The notes below the pieces were generated by a model that did no database searches, was not told the DNA's origin, and saw nothing but the letters and a program-made list of their open reading frames with translations. This document shows, piece by piece, positions 33,894 through 42,217 of a DNA stretch of 63,345 nt. The DNA lies in assembly GCA_023229795.1 (NCBI GenBank), contig JALNYP010000016.1, forward strand, positions 1 through 63,345, in the 5' to 3' direction. This DNA is from Syntrophobacterales bacterium. GTDB lineage: Bacteria; Desulfobacterota; Desulfobaccia; Desulfobaccales; 0-14-0-80-60-11. Position numbers and translations under genes: made by a program. The first letter of the stretch is position 1. Each line of letters starts with the position of its first letter.

Positions 33894-35161
33894 GGCCGCG
33901 GCCTCCGCAAGGGTATCTCGATATCGGGGGCCAGGATGCCGCGCACCTTGCCGGCCAGGACAAACTGGCTCTCCAGGGGCAGATGGCTGCCCTTGAGCAT
34001 CAGGTTGTAGTAAGTCCACCGGAACATCATCTTGCCCATAAAGTTGACGAAACTATCTCCCAACAGGTCAAAGGGACCGAGGCCCGGGAAGGGATACTTG
34101 CCCGGCAGGGGCTCGATTTTATAATTGAAGTCGAGCAAAGAGCCCTTGTTGTAGCCCGTGACCACAAAGCAGGTGGAGTGGCCGTCGTAATCGGGCTTAG
34201 GCGGTTGCCCGTCAATCTCCCGCACCAGGTTGTCGATGATGACGTCGGCCTCATAGTGGGCCACGGACCCGGCCTTGGAAGCGGGCACGTTGGCCGCGTC
34301 GCCGATCACGTAGATGTGGTCAAACTTTTTCGCCTTTAAGGTAAAATTATCGGTTTCCACATAGCCCATGGGGTCCGTCATCTCACTGTCGATGAGGCAT
34401 TGGGCCCCGAAGTTCGGCGGAATGGCGACTAAGAGATCATAGGGGACCTCCTGGCCCTGGTATGATTTGAGGACTTTCTTCTCCGCGTCCACTTCGGCGA
34501 GCTGGTAATCCGGGGTGACTTTGATGTTTTTTTCCTCACAGATCCGGCCCAGGATCTCGGAGGCCTTGGGCTTGGTGAAGGCGCCCGGCAGCGGCGTCAC
34601 CAGTTCGATCTCGACCTGGTCCCGCACCCCGTTGACGGTAAAAAACCAGTCGGCCATAAAGACGAATTCCAGGGGGGCCACCGGGCACTTAAAGGGCAAT
34701 TCAGCGATGTTCAGCACCACCCGGCCCTTGTCGAAATACTTGAGCTTCTGGTACAGGGCCACCGCGCCCTCGGGGGTGTAGAAATTGTGGATAGCCTCGC
34801 CCCAGCCCGTGGTCATGCCCTCCACTTCCTCCGGCATGATGCGGCAGCCGGTCCCGATGACCAGCCAGTCGTAGTTATAAGTATCCCGGCTGGTTTTGAC
34901 CTGCTTTTTCAGCGGATCGATGCCGGTCACGTCATCCAGGACAAAGTTGACGCCGGGCGGCACAAATTTGCTCTTGGGTTTGACGCAGTCCTCCAGGGTG
35001 TAGAGGCCGAAAGGAATAAGCAGCCAGCCGGGCTGGTAGTGGTGCTGCCAGTCCCGGTCGATCACGGTGATCTGCCAGTCCCGCTCCGGCAGTTTTTGGC
35101 GCATTTTGGCGGCGACGATGGTGCCGCCGGTGCCGTGTCCCAGGATGACCAGATGCTTCAT
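33890..35161 (-). CDS. Sulfide:quinone oxidoreductase-like flavoprotein
   Basis: The 423-aa protein has an N-terminal FAD dinucleotide-binding motif (LVILGHGTGGTIVAAKM), the SQR pattern HHYQPGWLLIPFG, a WLVIGTGCR block, and the C-terminal IYVIGDAANVPASKAGSVAH. Cys residues in GTGCRIMP, ELPFKCPVAP and HSTCFVVTGYN occupy places like those used in sulfide oxidation by SQRs. The end (about 380-410) is amphipathic, as expected for monotopic membrane attachment. It would pass electrons from sulfide to the quinone pool. GGAGG precedes the ATG. It forms an operon with DUF1641, and a 38-aa membrane peptide gene lies ~255 bases upstream. Confidence 0.82.
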   Translation of the reverse strand: MKHLVILGHGTGGTIVAAKMRQKLPERDWQITVIDRDWQHHYQPGWLLIPFGLYTLEDCVKPKSKFVPPGVNFVLDDVTGIDPLKKQVKTSRDTYNYDWLVIGTGCRIMPEEVEGMTTGWGEAIHNFYTPEGAVALYQKLKYFDKGRVVLNIAELPFKCPVAPLEFVFMADWFFTVNGVRDQVEIELVTPLPGAFTKPKASEILGRICEEKNIKVTPDYQLAEVDAEKKVLKSYQGQEVPYDLLVAIPPNFGAQCLIDSEMTDPMGYVETDNFTLKAKKFDHIYVIGDAANVPASKAGSVAHYEADVIIDNLVREIDGQPPKPDYDGHSTCFVVTGYNKGSLLDFNYKIEPLPGKYPFPGLGPFDLLGDSFVNFMGKMMFRWTYYNLMLKGSHLPLESQFVLAGKVRGILAPDIEIPLRRPRP

Positions 35162-35417
35162 GGACCGCCTCCGTTCAAGAAGAGATGTGGGCCAGTCCAG
35201 GCGACCTGGCCGTAAGGAACGGCAAAAACGGGGGTTCCCGCTCAGGGTGATGACCAGTAAATAATTATAAAGTGGTTACGCGGCGGGGAAAATGCAAGCC
35301 GCTGGGGGACAGATCAGCCTGCCGCCACTCCGGGAAAATCGGGGGAACCAGGTTATAGGGAGGCGGGGCTCCGGGCCGGCGTGGCGCCCGGAGACCACCG
35401 CGGCAAGGGAACTGCGG

Positions 35418-35534
35418 TTACAGCAGGTTGAACAGGTTCTGCCCCTTCTGGGAGGGGACCAGGAGACTGACGAGGCAGCAGCACAGGGCAAAGAAGCCGG
35501 CGCCGCAGACCAGGAAAAACGGGGTGGTACTCAT
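35418..35534 (-). CDS. 38-aa Cys-rich single-TM peptide
   Basis: On the minus strand GGAAGG stands 8 bases before ATG 35534 (a further ATG two codons upstream is too close to it). The frame encodes 38 aa with one TM helix containing a Cys cluster (FFLVCGAGFFALCCCLVSLL) and a short polar tail. Codon use is GC-rich like the neighbours. It lies on the same strand ~255 bases upstream of the SQR-like gene, so it may be a small membrane partner. No family recognised. Confidence 0.45.
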   Translation of the reverse strand: MSTTPFFLVCGAGFFALCCCLVSLLVPSQKGQNLFNLL

Positions 35535-35677
35535 CTGCATCCTTCCTTTGACGACCATGACTAAGGTAATTTCTTAAAAAAGGCTTATAGTTAATTAGAC
35601 TACACCGCGCCGGAAACATTAAGGGGGCGCGATTACGGCGCCGGCTGTGTTCAGATCACCTGTATCGGGAAGGAACT

Positions 35678-36658
35678 ATGAAACCTAAAGTGTTTATCAC
35701 CCGGCAACTGCCGGACGCGGCCCTGGAGATGATCCGGCCCGTCTGCGAGGTCGAGATCTGGCCCGAGGAACTGCCGGCACCCCGGGGAGTCCTGTTGGCG
35801 AAAGTGGCCGTCCTCGACGGCCTGCTGTCGATGCTGACGGATAAAATTGACGCGGAGTTGATGGAACGCGCCCCGGGCCTCAAGGTCATCAGCAACTATG
35901 CCGTAGGGGTGGACAACATCGACATTCCCGAGGCCACCCGGCGAGGCATCATCATCGGCCACACACCGGGGGTCTTAACCGAGACCACCGCGGACCTGGC
36001 CTTCGGGTTGCTGATGGCCGCGGCCCGGCGGATCGTGGAGGGCGACCGCTACGTCCGGGCCGGCCAATGGCGGACCTGGAGCCCCATGGTCCTCCTGGGC
36101 CGGGACATTCATGGAGCCACCTTGGGGCTGGTGGGGCTGGGACGCATCGGCACGGCCGTGGCCCGGCGGGCCGCCAGCTTCGGCATGCGAGTCCTCTATC
36201 ACAGCCGGACGCGCCGGCCGGACGCGGAGGAGCAACTGGGCCTGATCTGGGCCGATCTCGACACCGTCCTCAGAGAGGCCGATTTTCTCAGCCTGCACAC
36301 GCCCCTGACCCCGGAGACCCGGCATCTCATCAACGCCCGCACTCTCAACCTGATGAAAAACACCGCCATCCTGGTCAACACCTCCCGGGGAGGCGTGGTG
36401 GATCAGGCGGCCCTGTATGCGGCGCTGCAGGAGGGCCGGCTGGCGGGCGCGGCCCTGGACGTGACCGATCCCGAACCGCTGCCCATGAGCGATCCCTTGC
36501 TGACGCTGCCCAATTGCGTCATCGCGCCGCATATCGGCAGCGCCTCCATCGCCACCCGCACCAAGATGGCGGAGATGGCCGCGGCGAATCTGTTGGCGGG
36601 CTTAAGGGGGGAGATGCCGCCGCATCCGGTGAACCCGGAGGCGTGGCAGAAGGGCTAA
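35678..36658 (+). CDS. D-2-hydroxyacid dehydrogenase (glyoxylate/hydroxypyruvate reductase type)
   Basis: The 326-aa enzyme begins behind GGAAGGA. It shows the full family signature: VISNYAVGVDNIDI, TADLAFGLLMAAARR, the NAD(P)-binding LGLVGLGRIGTAVARRAASF, VNTSRGGVVDQAAL with the catalytic Arg, DVTDPEPLP with Glu, and VIAPHIGSAS with His. The block around G-R-I-G and the length are nearest to glyoxylate/D-glycerate reductases. It reduces glyoxylate or hydroxypyruvate with NAD(P)H in the cytoplasm. The exact substrate cannot be fixed by eye. It stands alone, divergent from the small peptide gene. Confidence 0.88.
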   Translation: MKPKVFITRQLPDAALEMIRPVCEVEIWPEELPAPRGVLLAKVAVLDGLLSMLTDKIDAELMERAPGLKVISNYAVGVDNIDIPEATRRGIIIGHTPGVLTETTADLAFGLLMAAARRIVEGDRYVRAGQWRTWSPMVLLGRDIHGATLGLVGLGRIGTAVARRAASFGMRVLYHSRTRRPDAEEQLGLIWADLDTVLREADFLSLHTPLTPETRHLINARTLNLMKNTAILVNTSRGGVVDQAALYAALQEGRLAGAALDVTDPEPLPMSDPLLTLPNCVIAPHIGSASIATRTKMAEMAAANLLAGLRGEMPPHPVNPEAWQKG

Positions 36659-36685
36659 GCACAGGAGACCTGCAAAACTCCTCTT

Positions 36686-36750
36686 TATGTCATCCTGAGC
36701 GCAGCGAAGGATCTAGATTCTTCGGTCGCTTCGCTCCCTCAGAATGACAA
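36686..36750. repeat. Dispersed palindromic repeat
   Basis: The segment TCATCCTGAGCGCAGCGAAG through CGCTCCCTCAGAATGAC has inverted ends (ATCCTGAG.. / ..CTCAGAAT) and strongly resembles a short repeat found scattered between genes in many bacterial genomes. It lies in the 233-base gap between two converging genes. Confidence 0.5.
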
Positions 36751-36804
36751 TCCTTAGGGAAGCGTGAATTTTGCAAGGGGCTCACAGGTATGCCTATATT
36801 GTAG

Positions 36805-36826
36805 GGGCGCACCTGCGTGTGCGCCC
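36805..36826. repeat. GC-rich hairpin
   Basis: GGGCGCAC (36805-36812) pairs perfectly with GTGCGCCC (36819-36826) around a 6-base loop. It is preceded by GTAG, as in a common dispersed GTAGGGGCGCAC repeat. It lies between converging genes and may also act in transcription ending. Confidence 0.5.
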
Positions 36827-36892
36827 TGAACCAGGCGGACACACGGGTCCGGCCAATGTCAGACAAACTTGATCCTCGCGGTTCCAAGTTAC

Positions 36893-37498
36893 TTATAGCG
36901 GATAGTCCCGCAGCACCCGGAACAGTTCTTCTTCGCCGTCCCCGAAGAAATGGTCGGCCCCGGCGATTACTCTGATCTCGGGCCGCGCCTGGTCCTCAGG
37001 CCACAAGGCCATGAGGCGCGCCAGCGGACAGAGCTGATCCTGGTCGCCCACCGCGATGAGTTTGATTCCCGGCACGCGGGGGAGAAAGTTCAGGTCCATG
37101 AAGGCGATGGGCGGCGCAATGAAGATGGCCCCGTCCACCGCCAACCCCTGGAGCAGGGCCCGGGCCGCCACCGCGGCCCCGAAGGAATAGCCCACCACGT
37201 AATAAGGCGGGGCGGCCCGGGACTTGAGGAAGTCCACGGCCGCGGCCACATCGCGCGCTTCCTCGATGCCTTCGCCATAGGTCCCGGTGCTGCGGCCCAC
37301 CCCCCGGAAATTGAAGCGCAGCGCGCTCAGATGCCGGGCCGCCAGGGCCCGCACCGCGGTCCAGACCACGTTGTTGGCCATGCTGCCCCCGAACCGCGGA
37401 TGGGGATGGGTGATGACCGCGCCGCCGGGGCCAACGCCCGGCGAAAACCGGCCTTCCAGGATAACTCCCGGGCCCGGGATGCTGACCGTTTCTTCCAT
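36893..37498 (-). CDS. Alpha/beta hydrolase
   Basis: The 201-aa protein has an alpha/beta-hydrolase fold with a complete triad: nucleophile Ser in VVGYSFGAAVAARAL, Asp in IAVGDQDQLCPLARL and His in VIAGADHFFGDGEEEL. ITHPHPRFGGSMANN and LRFNFRGVGRSTG are typical of the compact KANL3/Tex30-like family of bacterial hydrolases. The substrate is unknown, probably an ester or acyl thioester. GGAGG precedes the ATG. It is a single gene. Confidence 0.83.
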   Translation of the reverse strand: MEETVSIPGPGVILEGRFSPGVGPGGAVITHPHPRFGGSMANNVVWTAVRALAARHLSALRFNFRGVGRSTGTYGEGIEEARDVAAAVDFLKSRAAPPYYVVGYSFGAAVAARALLQGLAVDGAIFIAPPIAFMDLNFLPRVPGIKLIAVGDQDQLCPLARLMALWPEDQARPEIRVIAGADHFFGDGEEELFRVLRDYPL

Positions 37499-37595
37499 GC
37501 CTGTCCTCCGAGGCTAGGCATCATAGCACAGCACTTGAGGCCAGAAAGCTTTGAAAAAACCGCTCCCGGCCGCTGCACCAGGGGTAGGTTATCCT

Positions 37596-37889
37596 TTATT
37601 TCATCCCGGCAAAGAGGGCCAGGGCTTCGGCTTCGCTGAAGGCCTGGAGGGTCTCGGTTTTGGCGCCGTATTTCGCCGCTAACGGGATGAGGATTTGGGC
37701 TACGGTTTCGGCATTAGGGGCCTCCAAGATGCACATTTCATCGTATTGCCCCATTAATAAATACCAGCCTTTGATTTGCGCCCCCCTATCCGTGACAAAT
37801 TTCTTCATCTCCGCGGCCGCGGCGGGGGCATCTTTCATTCCGGCTAAAGTCTTTTCCGTCCATTTGGCCAATACTACGAATGTCGCCAT
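37596..37889 (-). CDS. GYD domain protein
   Basis: The 97-aa protein matches the GYD domain, a small ferredoxin-like alpha/beta barrel: FVVLAKWTEKTLAGMKD, GWYLLMGQYDEMCILEAPNA (with the G-x-Y-D core), and ILIPLAAKYGAKTETLQAFS. GYD proteins are small cytoplasmic dimers of unknown function. A strong AGGAGG precedes the ATG. It is monocistronic, divergent from purD. Confidence 0.85.
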   Translation of the reverse strand: MATFVVLAKWTEKTLAGMKDAPAAAAEMKKFVTDRGAQIKGWYLLMGQYDEMCILEAPNAETVAQILIPLAAKYGAKTETLQAFSEAEALALFAGMK

Positions 37890-38099
37890 TTTCCCTGCCT
37901 CCTGTGATTAAATTATAATCCCTGCGGCTGTCCCCAATTATGATAGTAATTATCAACCTGATGTCAATTATTGAACATCCTTAGTAATATCAACTCCCGG
38001 CCAGGGGGGCGGGACGGTTTTTAATGGATTTGCCTGCCGGAGATAAGATATGATGCGGATATCCTTCCAGTTAACATCACCTTACGCCAGAGCTGCACT

Positions 38100-39608
38100 A
38101 TGACTGAGACGAAAATCGGATTTGTGGGGACGGACGGCCGCACCTTGCTGGCCGCGCTGGAGACCAGCCGCTCCAAGAGCGAACTCTATCCCGGGGCTTA
38201 CCGCGGCGTGGTGGTCAAAGGCACCGGCGCCATGGAGCCGTTTGCCCGGAAAATGGGGTGGCCCATCGATTTTATCCCGGTAGCCGATAACTCCGCCGAG
38301 ACCTACGCCGCGGCCCTGATTAAAGCCTTCAAGGAAGAAAGGCTGGACGTGGCCCTGGTCATGCCCGAGGGCTTGCTGTTTGAGGGGCTGGTGGACCGGG
38401 TGAGTAAGGCGGGCTACGGCAGCCGCATTATCGGCCTGGATAAGCAAGGGGCGGAATATGAGGCCGACAAGATCGCCTGCAAGCGTTACTGCCAGGCGGC
38501 CGGGATTCCCGTGGCTCCGGCCTGGGCCGAAGTGGAGGCCCGGGATTACCCCGCGGTTTTAAAGACCTGCCTGGCCTACCTGCACGACTTCGGCGGCGCG
38601 GTCTTAAAATATCCCTATAGCGCCGGCGGCAAAGGCGCCCGGATTATCCTCAACACCTGGGACGTCAAAGAGGTGTACGACGTCCTGATGAAGGACTATA
38701 AGGACTTATACATCCGGGCCTGCGGCAAGAAAGCCGCCTGGCCCCTGCTCATCGAGGCCCGCATGTCCGGGGTGGAAATCAGCTTCACCATCCTGGTGGA
38801 TAAACACGGCCACTATCAAATCCTGCCCACCGCCATGGACTACCCGGAGCGCTTCGACCGGCCCCCGGGCCTGGACAACCCCATCACCGGCGGCATGGGC
38901 TCCATTTCGCCCCACCCCATGGAATCGCCGGCCTTGATGGAGTTGGCCGATGAAACCCTGGCCCGGCCCCTCATCCGGCTTTTGAAGGACCAGGGGACGT
39001 TGCGCCCCGGGGTGCTCTATCCGGGCTGCTTCGTTTCTTTCGACGGCAATTTTCAGCCCACGGCCCTGCGGGTCTGCGAAATCAACATCCGCCCCGGGGA
39101 GCCCGAATTCCAGCCCGTGGTCAAGCGCCTGCGCAACCTGGGGGCGCTGGTCAAGGCCATGGCCCGGGGCCACCTGGATGTGGTGGCGCCGGAAGTCCGG
39201 GCCGACCAGGTCTCGCTGTGTATGGCGTTGGTTACCGGCCCAGGCGGGCCCAAGCAGCAGAAGGGCTACCCCTGGTCTTTGACCAAGGGCGAAGTGGTGG
39301 AGATGGACTTCGATTATCTGGACAAGAAGAAGATCACCGTGATCCCGTCGGCCATGGATTATGTGGAGGGGGTGTTTAAATCCGACGGCTCCCGGGTGGC
39401 CTATCTCTTGGCCAACGCCACCGTCAAGGCCAACCAGACCCGGGGCCAGGCCGCCGAAATCCTGCGCCAGAAACTGCTCAACGCCTTCGATAACGGCAAG
39501 GTCCGGGTGATCCCCCGGGAAGATGAGCAGGGCAACCGCCTGGCCCTGCGCCGGGACATCGGGGGGCATTTCCTTAAGGCTGAAGCGCTTAAATGCAGTG
39601 GTCAGTAG
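38100..39608 (+). CDS. purD: Phosphoribosylamine--glycine ligase (GARS), long form
   Basis: The 502-aa protein is an ATP-grasp ligase of purine synthesis, joining phosphoribosylamine and glycine to GAR. Visible features are the N-terminal pre-ATP-grasp region, ADKIACKRYCQAAGIPVAPA, the ATP-binding loop LKYPYSAGGKGARIIL, EARMSGVEISFTILVD, and the metal-binding CEINIRPGEPEFQPV. It is about 75 residues longer than typical PurD and quite divergent, so it may be a paralogue with another amine substrate. A PurH-type IMP cyclohydrolase gene converges on it, which supports a purine role. The Shine-Dalgarno is weak. Confidence 0.72.
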   Translation: MTETKIGFVGTDGRTLLAALETSRSKSELYPGAYRGVVVKGTGAMEPFARKMGWPIDFIPVADNSAETYAAALIKAFKEERLDVALVMPEGLLFEGLVDRVSKAGYGSRIIGLDKQGAEYEADKIACKRYCQAAGIPVAPAWAEVEARDYPAVLKTCLAYLHDFGGAVLKYPYSAGGKGARIILNTWDVKEVYDVLMKDYKDLYIRACGKKAAWPLLIEARMSGVEISFTILVDKHGHYQILPTAMDYPERFDRPPGLDNPITGGMGSISPHPMESPALMELADETLARPLIRLLKDQGTLRPGVLYPGCFVSFDGNFQPTALRVCEINIRPGEPEFQPVVKRLRNLGALVKAMARGHLDVVAPEVRADQVSLCMALVTGPGGPKQQKGYPWSLTKGEVVEMDFDYLDKKKITVIPSAMDYVEGVFKSDGSRVAYLLANATVKANQTRGQAAEILRQKLLNAFDNGKVRVIPREDEQGNRLALRRDIGGHFLKAEALKCSGQ

Positions 39609-39735
39609 TCAGTGGTCAGTTGCCAGTAATAAAATCGAAACGATCGCGGCCGAAATACCGCGCCCCTGCTATTCCATAAATCACATTTTGAAACTGAAAA
39701 CTAATAATTGACAACTGGCCACTGGCAACTGCCCC
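39600..39735. repeat. Inverted-repeat element between converging genes
   Basis: CAGTTGCCAGT (39617-39627) is the exact reverse complement of ACTGGCAACTG (39721-39731). The flanks consist of CAGT-rich direct repeats (CAGTAGTCAGTGGTCAGTTG) and their complements. The element overlaps the purD stop and resembles MITE-like or REP-like elements with terminal inverted repeats. No ORF lies inside. Confidence 0.55.
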
Positions 39736-40095
39736 CTACTGCACCTGATCCTCTTCCACCTGAAATTTCAGGCCCTCGGGGCGGTTGGTGCTGTCGATGT
39801 AACGGTTCCAGATGTCCCGCAGGTCCTGAATGGCCCGCTTCACGTCCAGCTCCAGCCCCGCAGTCCGCAACTGCCCCAGACCGTAGTAGAGTTCGTTCAA
39901 GAGGCGAATCTGGGTGATGCTCACCACCTGCTCAAAGGCATCCTCCCCCAGGGTTTTCAGGTCCAGTTTTTCCAGTTCCGAGAGCTCGTTCAGGATTTCC
40001 AGGGCAATGCCGGTGAGCAGGTCCTGGTAATAGTGGGGGCCGCTTAAATCGATGCGGCGGCCCCGGCTCATGGTGATGGCAGGGGGTGCGCCCAT
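39736..40095 (-). CDS. Conserved-looking hypothetical protein downstream of purH
   Basis: The 119-aa protein is mostly helical and acidic (LLTGIALEILNELSELEKLD, AFEQVVSITQIRLLNELYYG), with no signal or TM. I do not recognise the family. Its ATG directly follows the TAA stop of the IMP cyclohydrolase gene, so it is surely cotranscribed and likely translationally coupled. M9 (40071) is an alternative start. The tight coupling hints at a purine-related or scaffold role, but nothing in the sequence proves it. Confidence 0.6.
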   Translation of the reverse strand: MGAPPAITMSRGRRIDLSGPHYYQDLLTGIALEILNELSELEKLDLKTLGEDAFEQVVSITQIRLLNELYYGLGQLRTAGLELDVKRAIQDLRDIWNRYIDSTNRPEGLKFQVEEDQVQ

Positions 40096-40698
40096 TTAGC
40101 AGGCGGGCCCCTTTTCCGTCAGATAGCGATAAATGGCGCCGTCGTATTCGTGAGTCAGCTTGAAGACCTTGGCGGCCAGGTTATAGCGGGTGGCCACGTT
40201 GGTGGCGCCCTTGCCGAGCTTCATTTCGGACATGATGAGGGGATAATCCGCGGGGTCCACCACCACGGTCACGGCCTGGTAGTTCTTGGCCGCGGCCCTC
40301 AGCATGGTGGGGCCGCCGATGTCGATGTTTTCGATGGCGTCATCCAGGGTGCAGCCGGGCTTGGCCACGGCTTTTTCGAACTGGTAGAGGTTGACCACCA
40401 CCAAATCAATGGGCTTGATGCCGTGAGCCGCCATCTGCTCCTGGTGGGACGCCAGGTCCCGGCGCCCCAGGATGCCGCCGTGGATTTTCGGGTGCAGGGT
40501 CTTGACCCGGCCGTCCAGCATCTCGGGAAAACCGGTGAAATCGGAGACCTCCATGACGGGCACGCCGTTTTCCCGCAGGAGCTTGGCGGTGCCCCCGGTG
40601 GACAGGATCTCCACCTGGTGTTCGGCCAGAAATTTGGCGAATTCCACCAACCCGCTCTTGTCGGTGACGCTCAACACGGCCCGGGAGATGCGTTTCAT
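40096..40698 (-). CDS. purH: Stand-alone IMP cyclohydrolase (PurH N-terminal domain)
   Basis: The 200-aa protein corresponds only to the MGS-like IMP cyclohydrolase half of bifunctional PurH (normally ~520 aa). Signature blocks: AVLSVTDKSGLVEFAKFL, ILSTGGTAKLLRE, MLDGRVKTLHPKIHGGILGR, DLVVVNLYQFEKAV, and ENIDIGGPTMLRAAAKN. The AICAR transformylase half is missing and not found next door, so that step must be coded elsewhere. The frame closes cleanly, so this is not an obvious truncation. GAGGAGGA fits ATG 40698 better than 40704. It is followed without gap by a 119-aa helical protein gene. Confidence 0.9.
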   Translation of the reverse strand: MKRISRAVLSVTDKSGLVEFAKFLAEHQVEILSTGGTAKLLRENGVPVMEVSDFTGFPEMLDGRVKTLHPKIHGGILGRRDLASHQEQMAAHGIKPIDLVVVNLYQFEKAVAKPGCTLDDAIENIDIGGPTMLRAAAKNYQAVTVVVDPADYPLIMSEMKLGKGATNVATRYNLAAKVFKLTHEYDGAIYRYLTEKGPAC

Positions 40699-40901
40699 GG
40701 GCATTCCTCCTCTATCTGAATCAATTTTTAAGCTGAGGGGTTCATGTCGGGTTTAACCAGGCGGCCCAGGCTTTCAACACCCGGGTCGCACCCAATTACT
40801 ATAAAGATCAAATCCAGATATTGATACCAAATTTACGCCGCGCCGCAAAGGCCCGCCTATTTTTCTTTCCACCGGGGCGCGTCCTGCGGTAAGATGAGAA
40901 C

Positions 40902-42107
40902 ATGCGCTACGTGATTATCGGGGCTAGCGCCGCCGGGTGTGCGGCCGCGGAAACCCTCCGGCGCTATGCCCCGCACGACCCCATCACCGTGATCAGCGAA
41001 GAAGCCCAGCCTCTGTACAGCCGGCCTTTGCTCACGTATCTGTTGAGCGGCGAGATTACCCGGGAGGCGGTCTGGCTCAAGGGCCGGGAGTATTTCCAGG
41101 AATTGGCTTTGGAACCGATCCTGGGAGAGCCGGTGACGCGGGTGGACCCTGACAGCCACGCGGTTCACCTCCTGGGCGGCCGGGTCGTGGCCTATGACCG
41201 CCTGCTGATTGCCTCAGGGGCCCGGCCCCGTCTCTTGGGACTCCTGGGCGAGGATCTCGCGGGGGTCTACACCTTGCGCACCCTGGCCGACTGGCAGCGG
41301 TTGGAAGCCGGTCTGCCGCCCACCGGTCGAGTCGTCGTGGTAGGGGCGGGGGCGGTGGGTCTCAAGACCGCGGACGCCCTGGCCCGGCGGGGCTTGCAGG
41401 TAACCCTGGTGGCCCGGGGGTCTCAGCCCCTGTCCCGAGTCCTGGACCCCACGGCGGCCTCCTTGCTCCATGGGGCCATCACCCGCATGGGGATCGAACT
41501 GATTTACCAGTCCTGGCCTGAGGCCATTTGGGGGGAGCACGGGCAGGTTAAGGCCCTCACGTTAAACGGCGGCCGGGAAATTCCCTGCGACGCGGTGCTC
41601 TTCTCCGTGGGCGTGGCTCCCAACGTGGAGTTTTTGGCAGGCACCGACCTGGCGACCGCGGAGGGCATCCCGGTGGACCAGGGGATGACGAGCTCCGACC
41701 CTGACATCTTGGCCGCGGGGGACTGCGCCCACGCTTATCACCTCCTTACCGGAAAACGCGCCGGCTATCATATCTGGCCCGCCGCGGTGGCCCAGGGCCG
41801 CATCGCCGGGGCCAACCTGGCCGGAGCGGGCCTTACCTACGACGGGCTGCTGCCCCAAAACAGCCTGTCGTTGCGGGGCTTTCACATCATCACCGGCGGT
41901 TTGGGACCCCAGGACACGGGCGACTGCGAGATCGTCAGCGAACTCGATCTCTCCCGCGGCCAGTACCGCCGCCTGGCCTACCGGGACGGCCGGCTGGTAG
42001 GCCTCATTTTGGTGGGCGCAGTGGCGGACGCGGGGATTTATTTTCAGCTCATGGCCCGGCAGGTGCCGGTCCCCGAGCCGGTGCAGCCGGGAAGGATGTG
42101 GGGGTAG
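40902..42107 (+). CDS. NAD(P)/FAD-dependent pyridine nucleotide-disulfide-type oxidoreductase
   Basis: The 401-aa protein resembles rubredoxin reductase, NADH oxidase and the FAD part of NirB. Motifs: N-terminal FAD loop YVIIGASAAGCAAAETLRR, PLYSRPLLTYLLSG, LLIASGARPR, the NAD loop VVVVGAGAVGLKTADALAR, VLFSVGVAPNVEFL, and the second FAD motif PDILAAGDCAHAYHL. The redox-active Cys of NADH oxidases and coenzyme A disulfide reductases (S-x-x-x-C) is not present after the FAD loop, where RPLL follows. It probably passes electrons from NADH to a small iron or haem protein. The partner is unknown. Confidence 0.83.
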   Translation: MRYVIIGASAAGCAAAETLRRYAPHDPITVISEEAQPLYSRPLLTYLLSGEITREAVWLKGREYFQELALEPILGEPVTRVDPDSHAVHLLGGRVVAYDRLLIASGARPRLLGLLGEDLAGVYTLRTLADWQRLEAGLPPTGRVVVVGAGAVGLKTADALARRGLQVTLVARGSQPLSRVLDPTAASLLHGAITRMGIELIYQSWPEAIWGEHGQVKALTLNGGREIPCDAVLFSVGVAPNVEFLAGTDLATAEGIPVDQGMTSSDPDILAAGDCAHAYHLLTGKRAGYHIWPAAVAQGRIAGANLAGAGLTYDGLLPQNSLSLRGFHIITGGLGPQDTGDCEIVSELDLSRGQYRRLAYRDGRLVGLILVGAVADAGIYFQLMARQVPVPEPVQPGRMWG

Positions 42108-42217
42108 AAAATCTAGGCAAGTGGTTTTTTCTGGTTTATAAATTCCTTCCACCTGCAGTCTTTATCTAGAGCCGAAACCTGAGCTCCATCCTTTATTGCC
42201 CCGAAGCGAGGTGCACT

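Noticed and set aside
38706..39569. A 287-codon minus-strand open frame
   Set aside because: It is antisense to purD, low-complexity His/Gly/Gln-rich, with no recognisable domain.
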